Shown piece after piece: positions 25,964 through 35,235 of a stretch of DNA of 64,000 nucleotides. Source of the DNA: Neptunicella plasticusilytica. Its GTDB lineage: Bacteria; Pseudomonadota; Gammaproteobacteria; Enterobacterales; Alteromonadaceae. Each line of letters starts with the position of its first letter. Positions within the stretch are counted from its first letter, which is position 1. The position numbers and the translations under genes were made by a program. The stretch lies in contig NZ_CP150481.1 in the NCBI RefSeq assembly GCF_047922965.1, positions 3,286,001 to 3,350,000 of the forward strand, written 5' to 3'. The notes under the pieces are model-generated. The model was not told where the DNA came from. It saw only the letters and a list, made by a program, of their open reading frames with translations, and ran no database searches.

Positions 25964-27228
25964 ACGGCCACTGATGTTAGTTCAACCTGACGTGAGGTCA
26001 TAGGGTTTAATCCATATTTTTTAAACATCCGCGCTGCAGTAGATATCATATATTTCACATCTGCGCTGCGGATATCTTCCGGTACTTTCTGCCCATCAGT
26101 CAAGTAACTTACTGGCAGATTATTTTCTATGGCAACACTGACCATTTCACCGAGACTGTAACACTCATCCAATTTTGTGAAAATACATCCTTGCAAAGAA
26201 ATCGCATCATACAATTTAATTGTCTGTTGCATAACCTGCCTTTGTGCGTTGGCCTGCAATACCAAATAGCTTTTAATAGTAGCACAGGATGTTTGTTTAA
26301 AGGTATCTAACTGTTTGATTAATCTCGTATCTCTTTGGCCGAATCCAGCGGTATCCAGTAATACCAGTTTGCGGTTGCGGAACTGGTATAACACTTCATC
26401 CAGCTGTTCGGCATTAACGGCCTTTTTTACCGGACAACCGATAATTTTTCCGTATGTGGCTAATTGCTCATAAGCCGCAATCCTATATCCGTCAGTGGTT
26501 ACCAATGCAACCTTGTCACTACCATGCTGCTGCGCATAGCGTGCCGCCAGTTTGGCAATGGTGGTAGTCTTGCCGGTACCCGTAGGGCCCATTAACGCCA
26601 CCACTCCGGCTTGAGTCAGGATATCATTCTGGTTGGTTTTTAATCTATTCGCCAACAACTTGAGTAAAAATACCCAGGCCTCACGTTCGCTGCAATCAGC
26701 AGGCGTAAAAGACACGACCTGTCTGGCTAAGTCGCGGGATATTCCCATGCCTTCCAGACTGTCGGTCAAGTAGGCCTGCATAGGATGCTCATTACGCTGT
26801 TGCTGCTTAAGTAACCCGTTAACCTGAAATTGCAACACATTACGCAGCGACGCCAGTTCCGCCTTAATATCGCTCATGTCCTGCTGATTAACTGACGTTC
26901 CACTACTTTCTTTGGCCACGGCAGGCGCAGATAATTCACTTTTTGTTTGCGCCTGTTTTTCCAACAAGGCCTTGAGGCTATCCGGCCCGCTATCGCCAAT
27001 GATTTCACTTAAAGTAGGAGTGACTTGCGATTTACTGTTGTGTTTAGTTGCCGCGGGGCGAACCTCAGGTTTGGCTTTTTTAACCGGCTCTTTATCATAG
27101 GCGGCGACAATTTCGACCCCATCAGCCAGTTTTTTATTTGACATGATTACTGCATCACTGCCCAGTTCTTCTTTTACCTGGTTTAATGCGTCACGCATAT
27201 CCTTGCCAAAAAAACGTCTGATTTTCAC
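25960..27228 (-). CDS. flhF: Flagellar placement GTPase FlhF (SRP-like)
   Basis: FlhF is an SRP-type GTPase that marks the cell pole for flagellum assembly. The 422-residue protein has a basic/variable N-terminal B region starting MKIRRFFGKDMRDALNQVKEELGSDAVIMSNKK, a helical N domain and the G domain with GPTGTGKTTTIAKLAARY, VALVTTDGYRIAAYEQL, VLLDTAGFGQRD and ITKLDE-like FTKLDECYSLG. It starts with GTG at 27228 with AAGGGG upstream. It is followed by flhG with a four-base overlap. Confidence 0.95.
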   Translation of the reverse strand: MKIRRFFGKDMRDALNQVKEELGSDAVIMSNKKLADGVEIVAAYDKEPVKKAKPEVRPAATKHNSKSQVTPTLSEIIGDSGPDSLKALLEKQAQTKSELSAPAVAKESSGTSVNQQDMSDIKAELASLRNVLQFQVNGLLKQQQRNEHPMQAYLTDSLEGMGISRDLARQVVSFTPADCSEREAWVFLLKLLANRLKTNQNDILTQAGVVALMGPTGTGKTTTIAKLAARYAQQHGSDKVALVTTDGYRIAAYEQLATYGKIIGCPVKKAVNAEQLDEVLYQFRNRKLVLLDTAGFGQRDTRLIKQLDTFKQTSCATIKSYLVLQANAQRQVMQQTIKLYDAISLQGCIFTKLDECYSLGEMVSVAIENNLPVSYLTDGQKVPEDIRSADVKYMISTAARMFKKYGLNPMTSRQVELTSVAV

Positions 27229-27246
27229 ATTCTACCCCTTAGCACC

Positions 27247-29346
27247 TTATTGACCTATGGCACTGACAATTTTGATTTGCTTGTCATCCGGAATTTCCTG
27301 ATATGACAATACGTTTAATCCTGAAATAGCATTTTTGGTAAATCTGGACAGTACCGGTCTTAACATGCCGGATGTCAGCAATACTGCCGGTTCACCAGCC
27401 AACTCCTGCTGCTGAACCGCTTCGCTCAATGAATGTTGCAGTTTTTCGGCCAGTCCGGGCTCAATACCGGCTCCGTCTTCACCGCCAGCTTGCAACGATT
27501 GATGCAACATCTGTTCCAGCTCAGGAGCCAGCGTTATAACCGGTACTTCTGCAGCACCATTAGTAATTTCTTGTACAATAAAACGCTTCAACGCTATGCG
27601 TACTGCAGAAACCAGTACATCAGGATCCTGGGTTTTAGGACCATATTCAGACAATGTCTGGATAATGGTGCGTAAGTCACGAATCGCAATGCCCTCATAC
27701 AACAGGGTTTGCAACACTTTCACTACTGTACTTAATGGCAACACTTCAGGTACCAGACCTTCGACCAGTTTGGGATTATTTTTAGCCAGCAAATCCAGTA
27801 ACTGTTGAACTTCTTCGTGGCCCAATAGTTGGTAAGCGTGTGCTGTTAGCAACTGGCTCAGATGCGTAGCCACCACAGTCGCTGCATCGACGACGGTATA
27901 TCCCAAGGTTTGCGCATGTTCACGTTGACTGGGTTTGATCCATACTGCATCCAGTCCAAAGGCTGGATCGGTGGTCGGTTTGCCATCCAGCTTGCCAAAT
28001 ACCTGACCGGGATTAATGGCCAGTTCACTGTCGTGGCTGATTTCTGCTTCACCAATAGAAACACCCAGCATGGCGATAGTGTAGGTATTGGGATTTAAAT
28101 CCAGATTGTCACGAATATGCACAGGCGGCACCAAGAAACCTAATTCCTGGGACAGCTTCTTTCTCACTCCCTTGATACGTGTCAATAATTCGCCACCCTG
28201 ACTTTTATCTACCAGTGGTATCAGACGATAGCCCACTTCCAGACCGATGGTATCCACGTGCTGAACGTCGTCCCAGCCCAGTTCACGGATCTCGCTCTGG
28301 TGTGGTGTGCGTTCAACAAGCTCGCCGGATTTTTGGCTTTCCTGGCTTTCCTGCTGGGCCAATCTCCAGCGATAAAAAGCCGCTCCGCCAACAATCAGTG
28401 AAAAGCCCAGAAAGGCCAGATGAGGCATGCCGGGCACAATTCCCATCACAAATAAGATAATGGCTGTTACGACTAACGCTTGCTGGTTGCCCAACTGACG
28501 TTTGACTTCGGTACCCATTTCCTGACTGTCGTTTTCACGGGTAACGATAATAGCGGTGGCCACAGAAAGGAGTAACGAGGGAATTTGTGCAACCAGGCCA
28601 TCACCTATGGTCAGCAAGGTATAGATTTCAATCGCGTTACTGAAGGTTAAATCGTGTTGAATAATCCCAATAAAGAGTCCGCCGACAATATTAATCATCA
28701 TGATAAACAAGCCGGCGACGGCATCCCCTTTAACAAATTTGGAGGCACCGTCCATCGAGCCATAGAAATCGGCTTCGGCAGTGATTTCTTCACGTCGCTT
28801 GCGGGCTTCATCCTGATCGATAAACCCGGCGTTTAGATCCGCATCAATCGCCATTTGCTTACCTGGCATGGCGTCCAAGGTAAAACGGGCACTCACTTCC
28901 GATATGCGTCCTGCACCGGCGGTGACCACTTTAAAGTTGATAATCAGCAAAATAGCGAACACCACAATACCCACGGCATAATTACCACCAATCACCACTT
29001 CACCGAAGGCTTCAATAACCTTACCTGCGGCATCGCCCCCTTCATGTCCTTCCAGTAACACAATTCGGGTTGAAGCCACATTCAGTGCCAGACGTAATAC
29101 CGTTGCTATCAATAACACTAGCGGGAAGGCGCCAAAATCAACCGGCTTGCTGGTAAAAACTGAAACAAGAATAACAACAAGAGATAAAGCAATATTGAAG
29201 CTGAATAACGCATCCAGCAGAAATGCCGGCATGGGCAAAATAACCATGCCCATAATGGCCAACAGAATGACAGGAGCGCCCAGACCTGCAGTGACTTTTT
29301 TAAATTGCGTTTTATCGAAACGGTTAAGGTAGGCAGCTATTTCCAT
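27247..29346 (-). CDS. flhA: Flagellar export apparatus protein FlhA
   Basis: FlhA is the large inner-membrane protein whose cytoplasmic nonamer docks substrates and chaperones and uses proton flow for export. The 699-residue protein has eight membrane segments in the first ~320 residues, the FHIPEP-family core (GRISEVSARFTLDAMPGKQMAIDADLNAG and GDAVAGLFIMMINIVGG) and a soluble C-terminal domain. The ATG at 29346 follows a sigma-54 type promoter by about 38 bases. It is first in the flhAFG-fliA-che transcription unit. Confidence 0.96.
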   Translation of the reverse strand: MEIAAYLNRFDKTQFKKVTAGLGAPVILLAIMGMVILPMPAFLLDALFSFNIALSLVVILVSVFTSKPVDFGAFPLVLLIATVLRLALNVASTRIVLLEGHEGGDAAGKVIEAFGEVVIGGNYAVGIVVFAILLIINFKVVTAGAGRISEVSARFTLDAMPGKQMAIDADLNAGFIDQDEARKRREEITAEADFYGSMDGASKFVKGDAVAGLFIMMINIVGGLFIGIIQHDLTFSNAIEIYTLLTIGDGLVAQIPSLLLSVATAIIVTRENDSQEMGTEVKRQLGNQQALVVTAIILFVMGIVPGMPHLAFLGFSLIVGGAAFYRWRLAQQESQESQKSGELVERTPHQSEIRELGWDDVQHVDTIGLEVGYRLIPLVDKSQGGELLTRIKGVRKKLSQELGFLVPPVHIRDNLDLNPNTYTIAMLGVSIGEAEISHDSELAINPGQVFGKLDGKPTTDPAFGLDAVWIKPSQREHAQTLGYTVVDAATVVATHLSQLLTAHAYQLLGHEEVQQLLDLLAKNNPKLVEGLVPEVLPLSTVVKVLQTLLYEGIAIRDLRTIIQTLSEYGPKTQDPDVLVSAVRIALKRFIVQEITNGAAEVPVITLAPELEQMLHQSLQAGGEDGAGIEPGLAEKLQHSLSEAVQQQELAGEPAVLLTSGMLRPVLSRFTKNAISGLNVLSYQEIPDDKQIKIVSAIGQ

Positions 29347-29383
29347 AGATACAACAACGAAAAATTGACATTGCTATGGTGTT

Positions 29384-29400
29384 TGCAACAACCAGGCCAA
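29384..29400 (-). promoter_or_regulatory. Sigma-54 type promoter of the flhA operon
   Basis: On the minus strand TTGGCCTGGTTGTTGCA has GG and GC separated by exactly ten bases and a full TTGCA -12 box. It lies 38 bases from the flhA start codon. In Vibrio the matching operon depends on FlrC/RpoN or FlrA/RpoN. Confidence 0.8.
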
Positions 29401-29474
29401 TATATTAAGTCGTTATATTCTTCCTCGACTTTAATTAGCGAAACAACGACTCACGCCAATAGACCGACAACTTT

Positions 29475-32312
29475 TTATTCAGATTTAACTGTGGTGAAGG
29501 TTTTACTGAATAATGGCTGATCATCCAGCGTCATAATTTCAAGTGTCCAATTACCTTCAATTAACTCGTAATCTTCACTCAGTTCAAAATGCGTGTAAAA
29601 TTTCTTGTCAGGATTAAAGACCGTAAAATGTGATTCAGTTTTGTGTTTAATTTGTTCTGGTACAATCCAGCGAATTTTAACCGCTGATTTTATTCTCGCT
29701 GACCCGCTGGCGGCTGAGGTAAAGACCAGATCGGCACCAAATAACACACCTTTTTTAATCGGTATGATAGTTGTAGTCTCTTGATGTCTCGTATTGTATT
29801 TGTTTTGTCTGAATAAGCCGTAGTCGACTTCGTCCACCTGAAGATCTACTGTATCTAACTTAAAATCCGCCTGCATATGGCTGACAAATTGTGTTTTTTC
29901 TTGTTGATCAAAATTTTGATGCCAGACAACCCAATCCAGAACTTTTCTACGCTCCTCATATACGTCACTATCAACCAGAGCCTTTTCTTTCACATTCAGG
30001 TTACTGAAAAATAATCCTTGTAAGCACTGTTCTATACTTTTGGCGACGCCCTCACCCAGACATGCAGCTTGTGCCAAATACAACCTAGCAAATTTAGAAT
30101 GTTGTTGATTTGCCAGCGAAAACATTTGATAGGACAACTTTGGATCTTTTTCTAACAACTCCCCTGTTGCATATAACTTTCCCAATAATAAAGAAGCTTC
30201 CGCACTGCCTGCTTTTGATGCTTTTTTATACCAGTTAACAGCAGCTAAACTGTTTGCCTCAACATAGCGCCCTAACTGATAAAAGCGCCCAACTTTAAAC
30301 ATTGATATCGCATCGCCAAGATTTGCAGCCTTGTTGTAATATTCAAATGCTTTTTGCTCATCATCGTCCACGTTGTCATCAAGACTGTAACCATTAGCAA
30401 TCAATCTGGCATCTTCTGCCAATGCCTTGGCAGCCTCATTACCCGCAGGAACGGCAAGATTCAGTTTACGTCGGATAAAATCGTCTATGTAGGCAAACTG
30501 ATGTTGTTCGCCAATCCAGTCACGATGGCCATGACCGACATTTTTATAAAACAGGGTTTCCACATCTTTGGACAACTGACGCAATCGATATTTCATCCTG
30601 TTTGCTTGCTCAAAATCCGCAATTTCATCCTCGCGTCCAGCAATCAGTAAAATAGGTGCTTGCAACTTTTCCACAAAATAAAAAGGAGACACGGCTTTCA
30701 ATTTGTCGTTTTGCTCACCAACTACATCTTCAATACGTTTGTGGAATTGCTTTGTCGTTTTATAGTTACTGGCATTAAATAAATGCAACAGATCGTAGAT
30801 ACCATACATTGACACTACACATTGATAATCCTGAGGATTATACATCGCTAGCATTACCGCCGAATAACCTCCATAACTTGCCCCGATTGAACACATATGT
30901 TCAAAATGATGGAGGCTGCGTACATGTTCGACAACCGCAGTTATATCCTGCTCGATTAGCAAGCCAAATTGCTCCTTGCCCTTATCCATAAATCCTTTGC
31001 CAAAACCTGCGGAACCACGGAAGTTAACATTCAGCACGGAATAGCCCCTGCTTACCAAAAATTGAATGTCAGGATGGTAGGTAGCGTCATTTCTTATACC
31101 GACTGGACCGCCATGAGGATAAACCAGCAAAACACCATTACTGTTTTGCTCAGGAACAGTCAAAATAGATTCAATATTGGTATTGTCTGCTGTTGTAGTG
31201 ATGAATGTAGAGGATTTGGTTAATGGATAACCGTCAAGATTAGCGAATTTTTCTTTAAAAAAAATGGCTTTATTTAAAGTCTTGTCAAATAAAAAATATT
31301 TACCGGGATTGTATGAAGAAGACGAACTGATCAGCATCTTCTTTCCATCTTCCGACGAGTCGAGAATTGATACTTGTTGTCCCTTGAAAGTATTAATTAA
31401 AATGTCAGTAAGCTTTTTCCCGTAAGCTGAAAAGTATTGAGTCCTGGGAATACCGTGATCAATGTATCTGACATATTTAATCCCCGCTCCGATGGAATTT
31501 AACCCAGCGCCAATCAGATCATAAGTAGGGTGTTGATAAATGACATCTCCCAACTTTTGGGTCTTGATATTAAATTCAACCAACGACGTTAGTTTTAAAT
31601 CTTTGTCTGTTAATACCGCTAACTTTTCATCTGATAGGAACCCAATAGGGATAAAGTCAATTTCCTTGTCAATATCAAGAAATTTCTGCCATTTATTTGA
31701 ATTTAAAACCCAGAATGACAGTAACGTTTCGTCGTTAGTTACCGCCATTAATGCGTTATTATTGTTGTCATAATAGTAATGGAGAGCACCATCCAGCTCA
31801 TTATTTAAACTCTGTGCATTATCAATGTCATTTTTTTCAAGCTGCTCGGGAGAAAGGCGATACAAATTGGTTTTATCTTTTGATTCAACAGCGAAAAGTA
31901 CTTTGTTTGCCTCTTGTTGCAGTGGCGAAATCAAATAGCCATCTGTCTTGATTTCCAACCACTTACCTGTAGGTTTTACACCGCTATAATCAATATGCAG
32001 AAAACCTTGTCTAGTCCCAAATGACAAATATATGGTTTTATTGTCAATCCAGTCATAGTCATCGATACGCAACGACTCTTTGTCATATAGCTTAATTAAA
32101 ATATAACTTTCGAGTTTAACTGGATTGACAATTTCTATAGTTTGGAAATTGTTGCTGGTGTTATACATCGCTATATACTTGCCGTCCGGACTCATTCTTA
32201 AAGAGTGGGTATTCGGATCGCTAAACAATACTGATGCAGGTATAGGAGTGACCGCAAATACCGGCACGTGGATAAAGCTCAGACAACAAATCAATAAAAT
32301 CCTTTTTGCCAT
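29475..32312 (-). CDS. Secreted S9-family serine peptidase fused to Sel1 repeats
   Basis: This 945-residue protein has a signal peptide (about residues 1-20, ending VFA), a beta-propeller-like region (about 25-370), and an alpha/beta hydrolase catalytic domain of the prolyl oligopeptidase S9 type with the nucleophile in GASYGG (about Ser479), Asp near 562 (GREDE) and His near 594 (VGHGH). After it come Sel1/TPR-like repeats (about 631-765: FEYYNKAANLGDAISMFKVGRFYQLG and similar) and a C-terminal beta-rich region to 945. It is likely periplasmic, cleaving short peptides. It lies two bases after a lipoprotein gene and between flhB and flhA, where most relatives have no peptidase. It looks more AT-rich than its flagellar neighbours by eye. 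A flagellar role is not shown. Confidence 0.82.
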   Translation of the reverse strand: MAKRILLICCLSFIHVPVFAVTPIPASVLFSDPNTHSLRMSPDGKYIAMYNTSNNFQTIEIVNPVKLESYILIKLYDKESLRIDDYDWIDNKTIYLSFGTRQGFLHIDYSGVKPTGKWLEIKTDGYLISPLQQEANKVLFAVESKDKTNLYRLSPEQLEKNDIDNAQSLNNELDGALHYYYDNNNNALMAVTNDETLLSFWVLNSNKWQKFLDIDKEIDFIPIGFLSDEKLAVLTDKDLKLTSLVEFNIKTQKLGDVIYQHPTYDLIGAGLNSIGAGIKYVRYIDHGIPRTQYFSAYGKKLTDILINTFKGQQVSILDSSEDGKKMLISSSSSYNPGKYFLFDKTLNKAIFFKEKFANLDGYPLTKSSTFITTTADNTNIESILTVPEQNSNGVLLVYPHGGPVGIRNDATYHPDIQFLVSRGYSVLNVNFRGSAGFGKGFMDKGKEQFGLLIEQDITAVVEHVRSLHHFEHMCSIGASYGGYSAVMLAMYNPQDYQCVVSMYGIYDLLHLFNASNYKTTKQFHKRIEDVVGEQNDKLKAVSPFYFVEKLQAPILLIAGREDEIADFEQANRMKYRLRQLSKDVETLFYKNVGHGHRDWIGEQHQFAYIDDFIRRKLNLAVPAGNEAAKALAEDARLIANGYSLDDNVDDDEQKAFEYYNKAANLGDAISMFKVGRFYQLGRYVEANSLAAVNWYKKASKAGSAEASLLLGKLYATGELLEKDPKLSYQMFSLANQQHSKFARLYLAQAACLGEGVAKSIEQCLQGLFFSNLNVKEKALVDSDVYEERRKVLDWVVWHQNFDQQEKTQFVSHMQADFKLDTVDLQVDEVDYGLFRQNKYNTRHQETTTIIPIKKGVLFGADLVFTSAASGSARIKSAVKIRWIVPEQIKHKTESHFTVFNPDKKFYTHFELSEDYELIEGNWTLEIMTLDDQPLFSKTFTTVKSE

Positions 32313-32314
32313 AA

Positions 32315-32875
32315 TTATTGCTCCCTTGCTGTTTTATCAGCACCGACTACAGCAAAGAAATCATCATGCCCAGGGCCGGAGTATTGAACATCGCGGGCGG
32401 ACAAAATAGTTGAAAAATGTTGTTCCAGATATTCCAACGCCACTGACGATTTATTTAGTAGTTGAATTCGGGAATATACTGACCATTTGCGATAAAAAGT
32501 TTCCATATTCAGATGCCCGACATAACTGATAACATTCTTTTTTACTTTAAAGCTCCATAAATCCGGTTCAAAATCAGCGAATTTATATATTCGGTTAAGC
32601 CTTATATTGTGAATACTGTAATCACCGGCTGGCAAAGGTATGAGGATATAATTACTACCTGCCTGCAAATCGTTTGAGGTTAAAGCAATATTCTTTCTAC
32701 CCCAAATTTCAATTTCCTTTAAGTCCACATCTGTATCTATTGCAATAAGTAAATAACCTTCTTCAGCATCTAATTTACGAATCGCGTCCTTACTAATACT
32801 CGATACTTTTGTTGCACACGCGCTCAAAAGACCCGCGATTACGTATACGCATAAAAATAATTTTAGCTTTGTCAT
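32315..32875 (-). CDS. Predicted lipoprotein paired with the S9 peptidase
   Basis: This 186-residue protein has a lipoprotein signal ending LLSAC (Cys19) and a mature domain rich in beta strands: EEGYLLIAIDTDVDLKEIEIW, then SNYILIPLPAGDYSIHNIRL, a pattern seen in small periplasmic beta-sandwich proteins. It shows no catalytic motif. Its stop is two bases before the peptidase start, so the two are probably one operon, and it may anchor or regulate the peptidase at the membrane. No family is recognised. The 160-base gap upstream, after the flhB stop, probably holds a promoter. Confidence 0.72.
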   Translation of the reverse strand: MTKLKLFLCVYVIAGLLSACATKVSSISKDAIRKLDAEEGYLLIAIDTDVDLKEIEIWGRKNIALTSNDLQAGSNYILIPLPAGDYSIHNIRLNRIYKFADFEPDLWSFKVKKNVISYVGHLNMETFYRKWSVYSRIQLLNKSSVALEYLEQHFSTILSARDVQYSGPGHDDFFAVVGADKTAREQ

Positions 32876-33035
32876 TTTTTAACATTCTGGCTTTAGGTGG
32901 ATTTGGGAAAAACTGGATTAGAATAGTTTGAAATTAATACAGTTACTTCCATGTAATGTCCCAAATACTCTACTGAACAATACAATCTAAGTACACCGTT
33001 TAAACATTCATAATGTTATCAACGATTGATTTGGC

Positions 33036-34160
33036 TTAGCGCCGCAACTCTGGAGGAATAGGCAAGTTTTTAGACAAGGGGGCAGGTTTACGTCCCTTGC
33101 CTTTATTGTAGGCCTTAAGTTGATAGACATAAGCCAACACCTGGGCAACCGCCATAAACAGTTTGGCTGGAATTTCATGATCCACTTCGGTTGAGTAAAA
33201 GATTGCCCTGGCCAACATAGGTGAAGCGACTAACGGTACATCATGCGCTGTGGCAATTGTCCGGATATGCATGGCCATTTCATCCTGACCTTTGGCCACC
33301 ATAATGGGGGCACGATTGCCATGCTGATCGTATTTAAGGGCGACTGAATAGTGGGTCGGGTTAGTTACCACCACGTCGGCAGTAGGCACGGCTTGCATCA
33401 TACGTTTTGCCGCAGCCTGGAATTGCAAGCGGCGGATCCGGCTTTTTACCTGCGGATCACCTTCGGAATTCTTGCGCTCATCCTTGACCTCCTGCTTGGT
33501 CATTTTCATTTCCTTATCGTGTTTGAACTTTTGATAAGGTACGTCGAAAATCGCAATAGGGATCATGGAACAACAGATAATCAGAAATGCCCAACCCAAT
33601 AAATCCAGTGCATGCACCATGTTGCGCGGATACAATTCCATATCCAGATGCAAGGCCTCATCCTGAAACAGTTTTAGCGACAAATAAGTGGTAACGGCAA
33701 CCACAATAAACTTGGCCAGCGCCTTAAGCAGTTCGACAATACCGTTGATACCGAACATTCTCTTCAAGCCCTTTAACGGGTTGAGTTTACTGGCTTTGGG
33801 GGCAGCCGATTTAAGCGTGAAGTTATAGCCGCCCAGGGCAATGTTGCCATACATACCGGCAACAAAAACCACCAGCATATAAAACAATACCGGGACACTA
33901 ATCTCACTAACGGTGCTACCCAGAATTTGAAACATATGATTAAAATCGTAAGTTTCATCGCGCGACAAGGTAAAAGCACGTTGCATCACGTGATAAAGCG
34001 CAATACCAATATTTTTGCCCAGCAACAACAAGGCCGCTGCGCTGCCGATTAATACCAGTGTGGTTGCCAGTTCACGGGATCGAGCAATCTGCCCCTTGTC
34101 TTTGGCCTCCGACTGGCGTTTGGACGTGGGGTCTTCGGTCTTTTCATGTGCATCAGCCAT
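33036..34160 (-). CDS. flhB: Flagellar export switch protein FlhB
   Basis: FlhB is the four-helix membrane protein whose self-cleaving cytoplasmic domain switches export from rod/hook to filament substrates. The 374-residue protein has an N-terminal DAHEKTEDPTSKRQSEAKDKGQIARSREL, four membrane segments and the autocleavage site VTNPTHYSVALKYD with NPTH intact. The C-terminal tail after about residue 360 is basic and Pro-rich. It follows fliR by 11 bases. This is the real FlhB; the short homologue at 16570-16881 is a paralogue of its C-domain. Confidence 0.96.
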   Translation of the reverse strand: MADAHEKTEDPTSKRQSEAKDKGQIARSRELATTLVLIGSAAALLLLGKNIGIALYHVMQRAFTLSRDETYDFNHMFQILGSTVSEISVPVLFYMLVVFVAGMYGNIALGGYNFTLKSAAPKASKLNPLKGLKRMFGINGIVELLKALAKFIVVAVTTYLSLKLFQDEALHLDMELYPRNMVHALDLLGWAFLIICCSMIPIAIFDVPYQKFKHDKEMKMTKQEVKDERKNSEGDPQVKSRIRRLQFQAAAKRMMQAVPTADVVVTNPTHYSVALKYDQHGNRAPIMVAKGQDEMAMHIRTIATAHDVPLVASPMLARAIFYSTEVDHEIPAKLFMAVAQVLAYVYQLKAYNKGKGRKPAPLSKNLPIPPELRR

Positions 34161-34171
34161 TGCTTATACCC

Positions 34172-34951
34172 TTACTGACAGACTACTAGCAGGTCACACA
34201 TTAATTGCTGCGCCCGTTGCCACTGTTGTTCAAAATGAAAAGTGAAATTATCCATGGTCAGCCAGATAATAATCAGGCCCATGATCTGGGCGATAGAAAA
34301 ACCAATAGTAAAAACATTGAGTTGTGGCGCGGCTTTGGTCATCACACCAAAGGCCAGGTTAATAATAAGCAAGGAAACAATTGGTGCCAATGACAAAGTA
34401 ACCGCGCCAATAAACATCCAGCTACCCCAATGGGCTATTTTCTGGAAATTTTCAGCGTCCCACCAGCCGGCACCGATCGGAAAAGCCTCAAAACTCAAGA
34501 TAATCATCTTGATCATCGCCAGGTGTCCATCAAACGCCCAAAACAGCAAGGTCGCCAGGATCAGGTAAAATTGTCCCACTGCCGGTACATTGATGCCATT
34601 AACCGGATCAACAATGGACGCGAAACCGAGACCGGTTTGCATTGCCACAATCTGGCCGGACAGCACGAAAGTATTCAGCATCATCATCGAAATAAAACCA
34701 ATAGCAACACCGATAATTAGCTGTTGAATAACCAGTAAAAAGGTCCCCACAGACATAACTTCATCCACAGCTACAGGTTCGATCATCGGCATTATCAACA
34801 CAGATAAAAACAGGGTCAGCAAGGCTCTGACTGGCGGTGGAATCGATTTGGCACTAAGCCCCACCATCGCAGCGAACAATCCCGACACGCGCATAAAAGG
34901 CAGCAGCAAATCGGCCAGATACTGAGTGATAGTATCAGCAACCACCACCAT
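34172..34951 (-). CDS. fliR: Flagellar export gate protein FliR
   Basis: FliR is an inner-membrane component of the FliPQR export gate. The 259-residue protein has about six hydrophobic segments and the family features LPFMRVSGLFAAMVGLSAKSIPPPVRALLTLFLS near the N-terminus and GQIVAMQTGLGFASIVDPVNGINVP in the middle. It starts with ATG at 34951, six bases after fliQ, and is followed by flhB. The length is normal. Confidence 0.94.
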   Translation of the reverse strand: MVVVADTITQYLADLLLPFMRVSGLFAAMVGLSAKSIPPPVRALLTLFLSVLIMPMIEPVAVDEVMSVGTFLLVIQQLIIGVAIGFISMMMLNTFVLSGQIVAMQTGLGFASIVDPVNGINVPAVGQFYLILATLLFWAFDGHLAMIKMIILSFEAFPIGAGWWDAENFQKIAHWGSWMFIGAVTLSLAPIVSLLIINLAFGVMTKAAPQLNVFTIGFSIAQIMGLIIIWLTMDNFTFHFEQQWQRAQQLMCDLLVVCQ

Positions 34952-34956
34952 AAGAC

Positions 34957-35226
34957 TTACCCGACAACCTGGGGAATACGTGCCACCATTTCAAAGGTGA
35001 AATCCATTAGCTGGCCAACCAGCCAGTGGCCGCCCCAGCTCAACGCCAGCAAGGTCACAATCAAACGTGGCAAAAAGTTAATGGTTTGCTCGTTGATCGA
35101 GGTGGCGGCCTGAAATACCGACACCGCCAGACCAACAAACAAACTGGGCAGGATAATAGCGGAAACCAGCAGTATCACCATAGACAGCGCTTCACGTAGC
35201 ACGTCGACAAATATTTCCGGGCTCAT
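34957..35226 (-). CDS. fliQ: Flagellar export gate protein FliQ
   Basis: FliQ is a two-helix component of the export gate. The 89-residue protein begins MSPEIFVDVLREALSMVILL and has the family stretch PSLFVGLAVSVFQAATSINEQTINFLPRLIVT between its two membrane segments. It lies ten bases after fliP and before fliR. Confidence 0.95.
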   Translation of the reverse strand: MSPEIFVDVLREALSMVILLVSAIILPSLFVGLAVSVFQAATSINEQTINFLPRLIVTLLALSWGGHWLVGQLMDFTFEMVARIPQVVG

Positions 35227-35235
35227 ATTACTCCC

